In this document: positions 35,383 to 44,398 of the stretch, one piece after another | How positions within the stretch are numbered: the first letter of the stretch is position 1 | How the letters are laid out: each line of letters starts with the position of its first letter | DNA from: Cognatundibacterium rugosum | Lineage (GTDB): Bacteria; Pseudomonadota; Gammaproteobacteria; Burkholderiales; Burkholderiaceae_D | Length of the DNA: 64,000 nt | NCBI RefSeq assembly: GCF_014284365.1 | Contig: NZ_JACOGG010000001.1 | Location: forward strand, 248,001 to 312,000 | Reading direction: 5' to 3' | Position numbers and translations under genes: made by a program | Notes under the pieces: model-generated | Seen by the model: only the letters and a program-made list of their open reading frames with translations | What the model was told of the DNA's origin: nothing | The model's database searches: none

Positions 35383-37620
35383 ATGTCTGACCTGGATGAT
35401 GATGCACTGTTCATAGAAGAAGATAGCGGCGACCTGGTACCGCCACCCCAAGCAGGACGCTGCTGGAAAATCGCCATTGTGGACGACGATGAAGATGTCC
35501 ACAAAACGACCTGCTTTGCCTTACAACATGCGCTGATATTGAACCGTCCACTGGAATTCATTCACACCTATTCTAAAGACGAAACGCGTGCGGTGTTTTC
35601 CACTCAATCCGATATTGCCGTCATCCTGCTGGATGTGGTGATGGAAACCGAACACGCAGGACTGGAACTCGTCAGTTATATCCGCGACGAACTCAAATGG
35701 CACGATACCCGCATTATCCTGCGTACCGGACAGCCAGGTTATGCACCGGAAGAAGACGCGATCCGCGACTTTGACATCAATGACTACAAAACCAAGAGCG
35801 AACTGACCCGCAAAAAATTGCTGACCTCGCTGACGGCGGCAATACGCTCCTATGAACAGATACGGACCATCGATACCAGCCGCAAGGGCTTGCACCAAAT
35901 CATAGAATCGAGTGCTTCGTTTACCTTCGACCATGGCATACAAGCCTTTGCCGCCGGTGTGATTACCCAGATCGCGGCACTCTGTGGTGTCCCCCCTGAG
36001 GGTGTGCTGTGTGCTCAGGGCGATGGCTGTGATGACAGTCCCAGTCAACAATTCAATGTGATCGCTTCCGCCGGTCAGTACAGCAAGCTCATGAATTGTG
36101 CGATTGATGATATCCGCAACCCTGAAATCCGTAATGCGCTGAAGTATGTTCTGACACACAGAGAACCCTTATTCAGCGAAAAAAATATGACGCTGTATTT
36201 CGCCGGACGCGGCAACCGCCCGCTCGCAGCGTATATTGATTTGCCATTCGCGCTCAGCGAAATTAACCGCAATTTGCTGGAAGTATTTTGTTCTAACCTG
36301 GGCGTCTGCCTGGATAATCTGACGCTGGTGAATCAACTTAAAAATCACGCCTACCGCGATCAGTTACTAAGCCTGCCTAACCGCTTACGCTTTATCGGTC
36401 AGATCGACAGCAGCCGTCATGCGCAGGCCGCACCGCAAATGGTGGCATTGATAGACATCGACGATTTTGCTGAAATCAATGACGTGCTGGGCCATCATTA
36501 TGGCGACCTGTTACTGCAGGCAGTTGCTGACAGGCTGGGCAAAGCACTTGGTGATGAAGTCTTCATTGCGCGGATTTCCGGCGATGTATTTGGTCTGCTC
36601 GGCAATGAAGATAAGCTGCTGCCTGAACAACTGAAACAACTGTTTAGCACGCCTTACCTCATCAATGAAACAGCCCATTCTGTGTCCTGCTCTATCGGTA
36701 TGGTAGCGTTGGATGGTTATGAAGGTGATGGTGCTGAGGCCCTTAAGGATGCCAGCATCGCCTTGAAGCGCAGTAAGACCATGCAACGTGGCAGCTTTAC
36801 GGTGTTCACCCGCAAAATGGGTATAGAGATACGCGAACGCGCGACGCTGATGCAGAATCTGCACCGCGCATTTGATGCTGAGCGTCTGTTCCTGATGTAT
36901 CAGCCACAAATCGAACTCAACAGCGGTCGCTTCATCGGTATGGAGGCACTGATACGCTGGCGTAGCGACGAAGGTGAAATGATCCCCCCAGTCGATTTTA
37001 TTCCACTCGCTGAATATTCCGGTCTGATTGTCAGCCTGGGCGCCTGGGTATTACGCACCGCCTGCTTTTATATGGTCAGACTGCAAAAAGCCGGAATCGC
37101 ACCGCTGCGCATTGCCATCAATGTGTCGGTAGTGCAGTTCCGTCAGGAAGATTTCATCCTGAACGTCAAAAAGGCGCTGGATGACAGCGGGCTCAATCCA
37201 CAGCATCTGGAACTGGAAATCACGGAATCTGTGACCGTGGCCGGAACTGCGATATTTGAACAGCACTTACATGCGCTCAAAAAAATGGGGATACAAATTG
37301 CGATTGATGATTTCGGTACCGGATTTTCTTCGCTCAGTTATCTGGATAAATTGCCGGTAGACCGGCTCAAAATCGACCGCGCTTTTGTAACCCAGATTGA
37401 TACACCGGGCGGCCCCAGGATAGCGGAATTGATTACCCAGCTCGGTCGTAAACTTGGTCTGGCTGTGATTGCGGAAGGGATAGAAACCCAGCAACACTGG
37501 GATAAACTCAAAGCCATGGGCTGCCACGAGGGACAAGGCTTTTTCATCGGCCGGCCCATGCTGGAAGATGACCTGATTGCTTGGGTGGCGCAACAGCAAG
37601 CAAAACCTATATCGTGTTGA
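35383..37620 (+). CDS. Response regulator with DUF3369, degenerate GGDEF and EAL domains
   Basis: 745 residues from the ATG at 35383, chosen because GGAG (35374-35377) precedes it; an ATG at 35341 is the alternative. An N-terminal CheY-like receiver domain (IAIVDDDEDVHKTTCFA, VILLDVVMETEHAG, ILRTGQPGYAPEEDAI) is followed by DUF3369 (about 150-310), a GGDEF-like domain whose active motif is replaced (SGDVF, around residue 400, so no synthase activity) and an intact EAL domain (MEALIRW, E at about 521; DDFGTGFSSLSYLDKL; VIAEGIET). It is therefore a phosphorylation-controlled c-di-GMP phosphodiesterase, in family terms. No histidine kinase is adjacent. Confidence 0.92.
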   Translation: MSDLDDDALFIEEDSGDLVPPPQAGRCWKIAIVDDDEDVHKTTCFALQHALILNRPLEFIHTYSKDETRAVFSTQSDIAVILLDVVMETEHAGLELVSYIRDELKWHDTRIILRTGQPGYAPEEDAIRDFDINDYKTKSELTRKKLLTSLTAAIRSYEQIRTIDTSRKGLHQIIESSASFTFDHGIQAFAAGVITQIAALCGVPPEGVLCAQGDGCDDSPSQQFNVIASAGQYSKLMNCAIDDIRNPEIRNALKYVLTHREPLFSEKNMTLYFAGRGNRPLAAYIDLPFALSEINRNLLEVFCSNLGVCLDNLTLVNQLKNHAYRDQLLSLPNRLRFIGQIDSSRHAQAAPQMVALIDIDDFAEINDVLGHHYGDLLLQAVADRLGKALGDEVFIARISGDVFGLLGNEDKLLPEQLKQLFSTPYLINETAHSVSCSIGMVALDGYEGDGAEALKDASIALKRSKTMQRGSFTVFTRKMGIEIRERATLMQNLHRAFDAERLFLMYQPQIELNSGRFIGMEALIRWRSDEGEMIPPVDFIPLAEYSGLIVSLGAWVLRTACFYMVRLQKAGIAPLRIAINVSVVQFRQEDFILNVKKALDDSGLNPQHLELEITESVTVAGTAIFEQHLHALKKMGIQIAIDDFGTGFSSLSYLDKLPVDRLKIDRAFVTQIDTPGGPRIAELITQLGRKLGLAVIAEGIETQQHWDKLKAMGCHEGQGFFIGRPMLEDDLIAWVAQQQAKPISC

Positions 37621-37660
37621 ACCGCTCCGCATCATGATTGTACGATCTGTGCCCAATGAA

Positions 37661-37692
37661 AAAAAACGGGCTGAACAGCCCGTTTTTTTTTA
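37661..37692. terminator. Bidirectional terminator
   Basis: AAAAAACGGGCT (37661-37672) pairs with AGCCCGTTTTTT (37677-37688) around GAAC. It separates the EAL gene (plus) from the convergent CpxP/Spy-like gene (minus). Confidence 0.85.
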
Positions 37693-37698
37693 TTTTTT

Positions 37699-38247
37699 TT
37701 ATGGACGCGGCATAGGTGGTGGTGGTCCGTCTTTACGCTGCATCTCTTTAGCCATGCGGTCTTGCATGTCTTTTTTGATGCGACGGTGATTTTCATCGAA
37801 CAGTTTTTGCTGCTCCGGTGTCAGCGTGCCATAAAAAGTCTTCAACGCAGCCAAACGGTTTTGCAAACTGGCCTGATGCTCTTTCATCCGCTCCAGCGAA
37901 CGCTCCATGCGTTCCGGCGTACTGAGTTTATCCATCTCTCTTGGATCTTGCGGCTGCGGCATATTCTTGAGTTCCATGCTCTGAACATACGTTTTCCAGG
38001 CAGGTTCCTGCGCCGGCGTAAGCTTTAGCAACTCATGCAATTCAGCCTGCCGCTTCGCCATTCTTTCCTTCATTTTTTCCTGCCATTTCGCCATATCGAT
38101 CGCATGATAGCCAGGTGCACCTTCCTGACCTGCGCCCGGAGGAGGTGGTGGTGGCTGGGGTGGGACAGATTGGGCGCTGGCAGCGGCTGATAATGCAATG
38201 CCGGAAGTCAGCAACATGCTGGTAATCACTGTTTGTATGCTTTTCAT
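37699..38247 (-). CDS. CpxP/Spy-like periplasmic LTXXQ-motif protein
   Basis: 182 residues starting MKSIQTVIT, with a signal peptide (MLLTSGIALSAAASAQS) and then a Pro-rich stretch. The mature part is helical with two LTxxQ motifs (LTPAQEPAW and LTPEQQKLF), the mark of the Spy/CpxP family of periplasmic chaperones and stress sensors. A Met at 38268 gives a 7-residue longer form; the later start follows AGAGAGA. It is divergent from an OmpR-type response regulator and kinase (38539-40601), the same layout as cpxP beside cpxRA in E. coli. Confidence 0.85.
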   Translation of the reverse strand: MKSIQTVITSMLLTSGIALSAAASAQSVPPQPPPPPPGAGQEGAPGYHAIDMAKWQEKMKERMAKRQAELHELLKLTPAQEPAWKTYVQSMELKNMPQPQDPREMDKLSTPERMERSLERMKEHQASLQNRLAALKTFYGTLTPEQQKLFDENHRRIKKDMQDRMAKEMQRKDGPPPPMPRP

Positions 38248-38538
38248 GATCTCTCTCTGAGCAGACACCGAAAAACACTGGCTTAGGCTGGCTTTCTGGT
38301 GTGGGTTAGGTTAATGCAGCAATTTCGCTTTTCCGTCAATTGCATGGGACGCATATTGCCTGTTTTTTTTAAAGCCGGCGTTTCAATTTAGGCTGGCTTT
38401 GTATCCCCGTGTAACAGATGATGAAAGAGGCAAGTCTGCTCACCATGATGCTCTGTTTCACAGTATGTATTTCAAGGCGTATGATAACAAGACGATACAA
38501 AACCACCTACAATAGCAACACACCAGCCCTGCATAATC

Positions 38539-39267
38539 ATGCTTATGGATACCAAACAGAAAATTTTAATCGTCGACGACGATCACGACATCCGCAGCCT
38601 GTTAGCGGATTACCTGAACGATAACGGCTACCAGGCGACCATGGTCGCCGATGGTAAAGGTATGTGGGCTGCGCTGGCCGAGCAACACTTTGAGCTGATC
38701 GTGCTGGATCTGAATTTGCCTGGCGATGATGGGCTCACGCTGTGCCGTACGCTACGTGGGAAATCCAATTTGCCAGTCATTATGCTGACTGCGCGCAGTG
38801 AACCACTGGACCGGATTATCGGGCTGGAAATGGGTGCGGATGATTATCTGCCTAAACCCTTTGAGCCACGTGAATTGCTGGCGCGCATACGCAGTGTATT
38901 GCGGCGTGCTCACACCCCACAACAGCCTGACCAGCTGGGTCCGCGCAAATATGTCTTCGGCGAATGGACGCTCGATACCACGGCGCGCCATTTGCTGAGC
39001 CCGGAAGGAACGGTCATTTCACTGTCCGGTGCTGAATTCAAAATGCTGAGTATCTTCCTTGAACATCCTAACCGGGTCATGAACCGCGATCAGTTACTCA
39101 ACATGACGCATGGCCGTGACGCAGATCCTTTTGACCGCTCTATCGATATCCAGATCAGTCGTCTGCGTCAGAAACTGCGTGAAGATGCGAGATCGCCGCA
39201 AATCATCAAAACTGTCAGGAATGGTGGCTATGTGCTGGCGATGACAGTCAGCACGGAATATGCATGA
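38539..39267 (+). CDS. OmpR-family response regulator
   Basis: 242 residues. Receiver domain: ILIVDDDHDIR (acidic pocket), VLDLNLPGDDG (phospho-acceptor Asp) and LPKPFEPRELLARI (conserved Lys). The C-terminal winged helix binds DNA (GAEFKMLSIFLEHPNRVMNR, RDQLLNMTHGRDADPFDRSI, RQKLREDARSPQIIKTVRNGGYVL). The stop overlaps the kinase ATG by 4 bases (ATGA at 39264). The ATG at 38539 and one at 38545 are both possible; no clear Shine-Dalgarno precedes either. Sequence resembles OmpR/RstA more than CpxR, despite the Spy-like neighbour. Confidence 0.92.
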   Translation: MLMDTKQKILIVDDDHDIRSLLADYLNDNGYQATMVADGKGMWAALAEQHFELIVLDLNLPGDDGLTLCRTLRGKSNLPVIMLTARSEPLDRIIGLEMGADDYLPKPFEPRELLARIRSVLRRAHTPQQPDQLGPRKYVFGEWTLDTTARHLLSPEGTVISLSGAEFKMLSIFLEHPNRVMNRDQLLNMTHGRDADPFDRSIDIQISRLRQKLREDARSPQIIKTVRNGGYVLAMTVSTEYA

Positions 39268-40601
39268 ACATCCTGGCGTCAATGTGGGGGCGGGTATTTG
39301 CCCTGCTCCTGCTAGGCGTGACGGTAACAGCTGGCCTGACCAGCTGGCTGGCGCTGGGCGAGCGTGAAAAAACACTGAGCCAGTTCCGCGAATCCCATAC
39401 GATAGACCGCGTCGAACAGCTGGTCCGTGCACTTGATGTGCTGCCGACCGAAAACCGTGCCCAGTTTCTGGCGACCGCACCACGGCTGGGTTTGCAGGTA
39501 ACCAAGCTGACCAACCACAGTAACACCGGTTTGCCACGCACAGAATACGCACGCGCAGTTAGCGAAAGGCTGGGGAAGAATTTTGCAGTGTACTCGCTGG
39601 CGGAGGCCGCTGACGAATCCTGCCCCCACGATTTACGCGATAAACAAAAGCGTCGCCTGCAATGTGAAGCGCTGGGCATCACACTCAATGACGGTACCAC
39701 ACTGAAGCTGGTGGTCATGCCACCGCGTACCCCACCGCCACCGGTACGGCAAGACTTTATCCAGTATCTGATGATTCTGATTATCAGCATCGGTATTTTG
39801 GCTTATCTGATCGCACGTATGACGATGCGCCCTTTACAGCAAATGGCTGCGGCTGCCAGCGCACTGGGTCAGGATATCAATCGTCCCGCCCTGAATGAGC
39901 AGGGCAGCAGCGAAATCCGGCAAGCGACACGTGCTTTTAATGCGATGCAGGCTCAGATCCGACAACACATTGCGCAGCGTACGCATATGCTGGCCGCAAT
40001 CACCCATGACTTACAAACGCCGCTCACACGCTTACGGCTACGGCTGGAAAAAGTGCAGGATACAGATTTAAAAGACCGTCTGATCGGCGATTTGTCAGCG
40101 ATGCAGATGATGATACGGGAAGGTCTGGATCTGGCACGCAGTATGGATAGCCAGGAACAGCGCAGCGTACTGGACCTGCACTCGTTGCTGGACAGTGTGT
40201 GTACCGATGCGGTGGATGCCGGACAGGATGTGCGCTTCAGTGGTCAGCCCGGCTATATCGTGCTGGCCAGGCCGCAGGCTTTACGCCGCTGTCTGACCAA
40301 CCTGATCGACAATGCAGTGAAATATGGTCATTTCGCTGAGGTCAGCCTGGAACACAGCCAGCAACAGCACCAGGTGCATGTGCTGGTCCGTGATGGTGGA
40401 CCGGGCATACCGGAAGAATACCAACAGCAGGTGTTTGAACCTTTCTTCCGGCTAGAGACTTCACGCTCACGCGACTCCGGCGGTACCGGTCTGGGCATGA
40501 CCATTGCCCAGAATATCGCGCAGCAACATCAGGGCACCCTGCAATTACGCAATCTCTCGCCACAGGGGCTGGAAGTCAGGCTCAGTCTGCCTTTGCAGTG
40601 A
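39264..40601 (+). CDS. EnvZ-like sensor histidine kinase
   Basis: 445 residues. TM1 (FALLLLGVTVTAGLTSWLAL), a periplasmic domain of about 130 residues, TM2 (FIQYLMILIISIGILAYLI), HAMP, then the dimerisation and phospho-acceptor helix (AAITHDLQTPLTRLRLRLEK, phospho-His in THDLQTP), and the ATPase with LIDNAVKYG (N box), VRDGGPGIPEEYQQQVFEPF (G1 and F boxes) and SGGTGLGMTIAQ (G2). It phosphorylates the adjacent OmpR-like regulator. The last 20 bases overlap the convergent ygiD gene. Confidence 0.92.
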   Translation: MNILASMWGRVFALLLLGVTVTAGLTSWLALGEREKTLSQFRESHTIDRVEQLVRALDVLPTENRAQFLATAPRLGLQVTKLTNHSNTGLPRTEYARAVSERLGKNFAVYSLAEAADESCPHDLRDKQKRRLQCEALGITLNDGTTLKLVVMPPRTPPPPVRQDFIQYLMILIISIGILAYLIARMTMRPLQQMAAAASALGQDINRPALNEQGSSEIRQATRAFNAMQAQIRQHIAQRTHMLAAITHDLQTPLTRLRLRLEKVQDTDLKDRLIGDLSAMQMMIREGLDLARSMDSQEQRSVLDLHSLLDSVCTDAVDAGQDVRFSGQPGYIVLARPQALRRCLTNLIDNAVKYGHFAEVSLEHSQQQHQVHVLVRDGGPGIPEEYQQQVFEPFFRLETSRSRDSGGTGLGMTIAQNIAQQHQGTLQLRNLSPQGLEVRLSLPLQ

Positions 40602-41385
40602 CAGCGATCAGCGACAACATGCTGATCGCGCCCATCGTGACACCCTGATTCACGATCTCCAGCACATCATCGTCAGCAACTGCACCCAGTATGCTGAGCA
40701 AAGGCAGGTAATGTTCGCTGGTCGGTATCGACCACAAGGCCGGATTGCCATGCTGTTCGTAATGGATTAACGCGTCCCAGTCACGCTGCACTATTGCCTG
40801 CTCTACCGTGTTTTCGAATTGCTGTGCCCAGTCATATCCGGCATCCTGCATCACCAGCCGGCGCAAATTGTGTACCACATTACCGCTACCCATCAGCAGT
40901 ACGCCCTGATCACGTAAAGCAGCCAGTTGTTTGCCGAGAGCGAAATGCCAAGCCGCAGGCTGCGACAGATCCAGACTCAGCTGCAACACTGGGATTTGCG
41001 CTGCCGGATACATAGGCAACAGCACCGACCAGGCGCCATGATCCAGTCCCCATTCCTGATCCAGCGTTACCACCGCTGGCCTGACAAACGGCGCTAACTG
41101 TTCAGCGATCTGCTGCGCCAGCAGCGGATCACCCGGAGCCGGATAGCGTGCCGCAAATAACTCGGGCGGGAAACCGCCAAAATCATGGATGGTACGCGGC
41201 GCTGGCATCGCCGTGATCGCCAGGCCCTGGGTCATCCAGTGCGCAGAAATCATCAGAATGGCACGCGGTGCCGGAAAGCGCTGGCCTAAGGCTTGCCAGC
41301 TGGCGGTAAAACGATTGTGCTCGAGTGCATTCATCGGGCTGCCATGACCGATAAACATGACGGGCATACGGGATGGAACGGACAT
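40582..41385 (-). CDS. ygiD: LigB-superfamily extradiol dioxygenase (YgiD, DODA-type)
   Basis: 267 residues from the ATG at 41385, chosen because AGGAG lies 6 bases upstream; a longer frame starts at 41427. It matches E. coli YgiD (271 residues), a zinc or iron enzyme able to act as 4,5-DOPA extradiol dioxygenase. Metal-binding histidines are in FIGHGSPMNAL, SAHWMTQGLA, SGNVVHNLRR and TSEHYLPLL. The DHGAWSVLLPMYPAAQIPVL segment is the usual active-site region. The native substrate in bacteria is uncertain. The 3' end overlaps the kinase gene by 20 bases. Confidence 0.88.
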   Translation of the reverse strand: MSVPSRMPVMFIGHGSPMNALEHNRFTASWQALGQRFPAPRAILMISAHWMTQGLAITAMPAPRTIHDFGGFPPELFAARYPAPGDPLLAQQIAEQLAPFVRPAVVTLDQEWGLDHGAWSVLLPMYPAAQIPVLQLSLDLSQPAAWHFALGKQLAALRDQGVLLMGSGNVVHNLRRLVMQDAGYDWAQQFENTVEQAIVQRDWDALIHYEQHGNPALWSIPTSEHYLPLLSILGAVADDDVLEIVNQGVTMGAISMLSLIAVTAKAD

Positions 41386-41435
41386 CCAATTCTCCTGAAT
41401 TGCGTTAAGATGCAGATCAAATTGCAAACTGCGGT

Positions 41436-41670
41436 CTAGGGCCTGTTAACATTTAAATTGCGAGATGCGTTCAAGCCAAAACGTGGGCTGGCAAGACACG
41501 CAACCCAATCCCGCGCGGGTTTTGGCTTGAACCCGGAGGGAAAGGGAGAAAACAACCACATGGCGTTGTTGCAACCCGCTGACAGTGATCACACTGCTGC
41601 GCGGGCTGCGCCTCGCCCTGCATCGTTTTACCCCTTTCGCACACATAATTTAAATGTTAACAGGCCCTAG
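41436..41670. repeat. 235-bp repeat with perfect 24-bp terminal inverted repeats (MITE-like)
   Basis: The first 24 bases (41436-41459, beginning CTAGGGCCTGTTAACATT) are the exact reverse complement of the last 24 (41647-41670). The outer CTAG is palindromic and may be a 4-base target duplication, as made by some IS5-type elements. An inner inverted pair (GTTCAAGCCAAAAC type) lies near 41469-41484 and 41518-41535. There is no transposase gene, so this would be a non-autonomous element or a structured RNA repeat. A second, diverged copy in opposite orientation lies at about 48263-48420. An open frame inside (41446-41646 minus) appears only because of this repeat. Confidence 0.85.
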
Positions 41671-41707
41671 GCAAGCACTATATACAAGAAAGAAAGGATA
41701 CGTGTTT

Positions 41708-42175
41708 ATGATCAATCTGCAACTCGGTGATGTCAGCCATATTATTCAGCTGGCGATTGCGCCGGTTTTCCTGCTGACCGGTGTGGGTACCAAGCTGGGC
41801 GTGCTGACCAGCCGGCTGGCACGCATCATCGACCGGGCCAGGGTAGTGGAGGAGTTACTGCAAAAGAATCCTGACCATGCGGAAGATCTGGAAACCGAGC
41901 TCGAAGAGTTATACCAGCGTTCACACCTGATCAACCGTGCGATTACCCTGAGCACCACCACCGGATTGCTGGTCTGTCTGGTGATTGCCTTGTTATTCAC
42001 AGGCGATGCGACCGGACTGGCGCTGGATAAGTGGATTGCGGCTTTATTCGTTGGCGGAATTTTTTCGTTGATCGGTAGTTTTATTTATTTCATGCGCGAG
42101 ATTTTTGTTGCGACCAAAACACTCTCGCGCCAGCATCAGCGCGATAAAATCCGCCGTCTGTCACGTCAGACCTGA
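41708..42175 (+). CDS. DUF2721 family membrane protein
   Basis: 155 residues from the ATG at 41708. A longer frame begins at 41654 inside the repeat's inverted end, so it is rejected. AAGGA at 41694-41698 precedes the chosen start. The sequence has a helix near the start (DVSHIIQLAIAPVFLLTGVG), a basic cytoplasmic helix with LGVLTSRLARIIDRARVV, and two C-terminal helices (GLLVCLVIALLFTG and WIAALFVGGIFSLIGSFIYF). This matches DUF2721, a small inner-membrane family of unknown role. A strong terminator follows at 42189-42229. Confidence 0.85.
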   Translation: MINLQLGDVSHIIQLAIAPVFLLTGVGTKLGVLTSRLARIIDRARVVEELLQKNPDHAEDLETELEELYQRSHLINRAITLSTTTGLLVCLVIALLFTGDATGLALDKWIAALFVGGIFSLIGSFIYFMREIFVATKTLSRQHQRDKIRRLSRQT

Positions 42176-42188
42176 TCGCGATATCATC

Positions 42189-42229
42189 AAAAAACAACGG
42201 GCAGCCAAGAGGCTGCCCGTTGTTTTTTA
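42189..42229. terminator. Bidirectional terminator with long stem
   Basis: An 18-base perfect stem (42189-42206 with 42211-42228) with an AAGA loop and terminal A/T runs lies between two convergent genes. Confidence 0.9.
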
Positions 42230-42244
42230 TAGATCAGATAGCGT

Positions 42245-43645
42245 TTAATTCGGTAACACCTGCACGATCAGATCTGCACTGGCGCTACCCGGATTGGCCA
42301 CCGTCACCGGATAATAACCGGCTGAGACACGGAACTGCAACGTCGTCGGCGCTGTCACTGTGGGGGCAAAAAAAGCTGCAATCTGCGATCCGGAACCGGC
42401 CAATGCCACAGTGGGACCGCTGATCTGGGTCCAGCCAAAATAAATTGGCACCGTTGAGTTAGTATTAGACGGCGTTTCTGCTTTCAGCTGCACACTGGCA
42501 CCGCTATTGACGGACTGCACCAGATTGTAGGAAGTCACATTAATGGCCGGCAAGGCGCTCACAAAGAAAGCCACATCACGTTGTTTGACCGGATCAGCCG
42601 AACTGCCATCGGCGGCGATCGGTGCGGTTGAAACATTCAGGGTGAAGGTGTACGAAGTCGGTGTCGTCACCACAGCCGGGAACACCACACTGGCAACGCT
42701 GGAACCCGCATTGTAAATGGTCAGCGGGGTAGCGCCGGTCGGGCCGGATTTATACTGCCACAGGAAATACATGGCCTGGCCAGTCACTTCCTTGCCATTC
42801 ACATCGTACATGGTGGATTTGCTGCCATCCAGGCTGGCGCTGGCACCCGGCTGTACATTGCCACCGCTGGTGGAGATCGCCACTACGGTGGGTTTAACGA
42901 CAGGATTAATCGTAATGCTCTGCGTGGCTGTGCCGGTACGCTGTTTGTCATCAGTGACGCGGCATTGCAGTTTCACCGTGGTGCTTTGAGTCACTACCGG
43001 CGCGACAAAACTGGCCGTTGCCGTGGCAGGATTGGTCAGGCTCATTGTCAGGCCAGCGGCATCACTGACCACCCACTGATAGGCGTAGGCATTACCGCTG
43101 GTTGCCGGTGTACCACCGCTGCCGCTACAGCTCAGGCTGACTTTGTCGCCCGAAGTCACCGTGGTATCGGCACCGACTTTGACGCTGGGATTATTGGTGA
43201 CAGAGGCAGCCTGCAAGACTTTGAGCGTGGTAAAGCTATTGCTTTGATTGCCCTTGGCATCGACCGCGAAAAAACTCAGCTTATACGTGACATCCGAAAT
43301 CAGTTTGGCCGGTGGCGTCAGACTCAGCACGCAGTTGGTGCCATTGCTGTCTGTGGTCACGGTTTTACAATCCGCATTACTGACACCTGTGACGGAATCA
43401 GCACCCAGGGTCAGGGTTTCGATTTGCCAGTACAACTTAGTGATAGCTCCGGCGCTGCTGGCCGCTTTACCGGTGAAGCTCAAAGGATCACCCACTGAGA
43501 CTGTGGCTGGCACGGGCACAGTGACGCTCACAGCGCTGTTATCCGCCGCAGCGGAACTGCTGCCACTGCTGCCGCCACAAGCACACAGGGTCAGTGTGCT
43601 GAGAGTCGATAAGGCAATACTGGCGAGACGATTTTTAGGGTTCAC
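42245..43645 (-). CDS. Exported lipoprotein with Ig/PKD-like beta repeats
   Basis: 466 residues from the GTG at 43645 (NPKNRLASIA...), which has GGAG about 8 bases upstream; a longer frame starting at 43771 would add a non-signal leader. The signal peptide ends in a lipobox (LTLCACGGSSG), followed by a Ser-rich linker. The remainder consists of repeated beta-rich domains of about 100 residues with PKD/Ig-like features (GDPLSFTGKA, SLSCSGSGGTP, PGASASLDGSKST, SGASVQLKAE). Such proteins sit on the cell surface or in the outer membrane. Ligand unknown. Stop codon lies 15 bases from the terminator region. Confidence 0.82.
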   Translation of the reverse strand: MNPKNRLASIALSTLSTLTLCACGGSSGSSSAAADNSAVSVTVPVPATVSVGDPLSFTGKAASSAGAITKLYWQIETLTLGADSVTGVSNADCKTVTTDSNGTNCVLSLTPPAKLISDVTYKLSFFAVDAKGNQSNSFTTLKVLQAASVTNNPSVKVGADTTVTSGDKVSLSCSGSGGTPATSGNAYAYQWVVSDAAGLTMSLTNPATATASFVAPVVTQSTTVKLQCRVTDDKQRTGTATQSITINPVVKPTVVAISTSGGNVQPGASASLDGSKSTMYDVNGKEVTGQAMYFLWQYKSGPTGATPLTIYNAGSSVASVVFPAVVTTPTSYTFTLNVSTAPIAADGSSADPVKQRDVAFFVSALPAINVTSYNLVQSVNSGASVQLKAETPSNTNSTVPIYFGWTQISGPTVALAGSGSQIAAFFAPTVTAPTTLQFRVSAGYYPVTVANPGSASADLIVQVLPN

Positions 43646-43838
43646 GCTGGCTCCGGGGAGGTTGCAAATCACGTTACAGGATACACGCAGACGGCACCGA
43701 TGGCATGTATAGCCAATCTCGCTGCGGAAATCCCCATTGTAATAGAGCAAGCCCCCGGCTGGCGTTTGCAAACTGTTAATTCGTCGTAAGTCTGCCGCAA
43801 ATCCGCCGCAGGCGGTTTCAGACTGGCCCGGTCAATGC

Positions 43839-44267
43839 TTATTTACTTGGTTTTGGGTACAGAATCATCTGGGTGCAGCGAAACAAGGCAATGACTTTTC
43901 CTTCGTAGCTGACTTCTGCATCCCACAACTGGGTCGTGCGTCCCAAATGCGTAGCTTTGGCGCTGACCTGAATACGGCCACTGCGGGCCGTACCCAAATG
44001 ATTCGACTTCAGTTCTATCGTGGTGAAGCTGGTCGCGCCTTCCGGCAACGTTGCCATACAGCCGTAGCCACAGGCAGTATCAGCCAGCGTCACCACACTG
44101 CCGGCATGTAGAAAGCCGTTCGGCGCCATCAGGTGTGGCAATACATCCAGCTCTGCGCTGACCGCACCTGGACTGACCGACAAAATCCGTATGCCCAGAT
44201 GACCGGGCAAGTAAGCGGCACCGATTTGATTTAATTGTTCGGAGGACAAAGTAACTTGAGCGGACAT
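43839..44267 (-). CDS. PaaI-type hotdog thioesterase
   Basis: 142 residues with a hotdog fold layout: LPHLMAPNGFLHAGSVVTLA (the N/D-x-x-x-x-H-G-G-type region, here with GFLHAG), DTACGYGCMATLPEG, TTIELKSNHLGTAR and a C-terminal VIALFRCTQ. It hydrolyses acyl-CoA thioesters; the substrate is unclear. It is divergent from the GlxA-like regulator with about 130 bases between starts, so the regulator may control it. The start is a normal ATG. Confidence 0.85.
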   Translation of the reverse strand: MSAQVTLSSEQLNQIGAAYLPGHLGIRILSVSPGAVSAELDVLPHLMAPNGFLHAGSVVTLADTACGYGCMATLPEGATSFTTIELKSNHLGTARSGRIQVSAKATHLGRTTQLWDAEVSYEGKVIALFRCTQMILYPKPSK

Positions 44268-44398
44268 GCGGATTCCTTCGGTGTTTGCTGGCGAAAATGC
44301 CTGAAGCGCATTGTAAACATTGTGTGTATGGCTTTGAAGTGTCAGTATTGACTATTATCGTGCTCAAACCGCCAAAAATTGTACACAAAAAACAGCCT

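Noticed and set aside
35521..36159. 212-residue antisense frame in the REC-DUF3369 gene
   Set aside because: Shadow of the real coding frame, with no domain.
41446..41646. 66-residue frame within the 235-bp repeat
   Set aside because: It exists because of the repeat; changes against the second copy are not biased to third codon positions.
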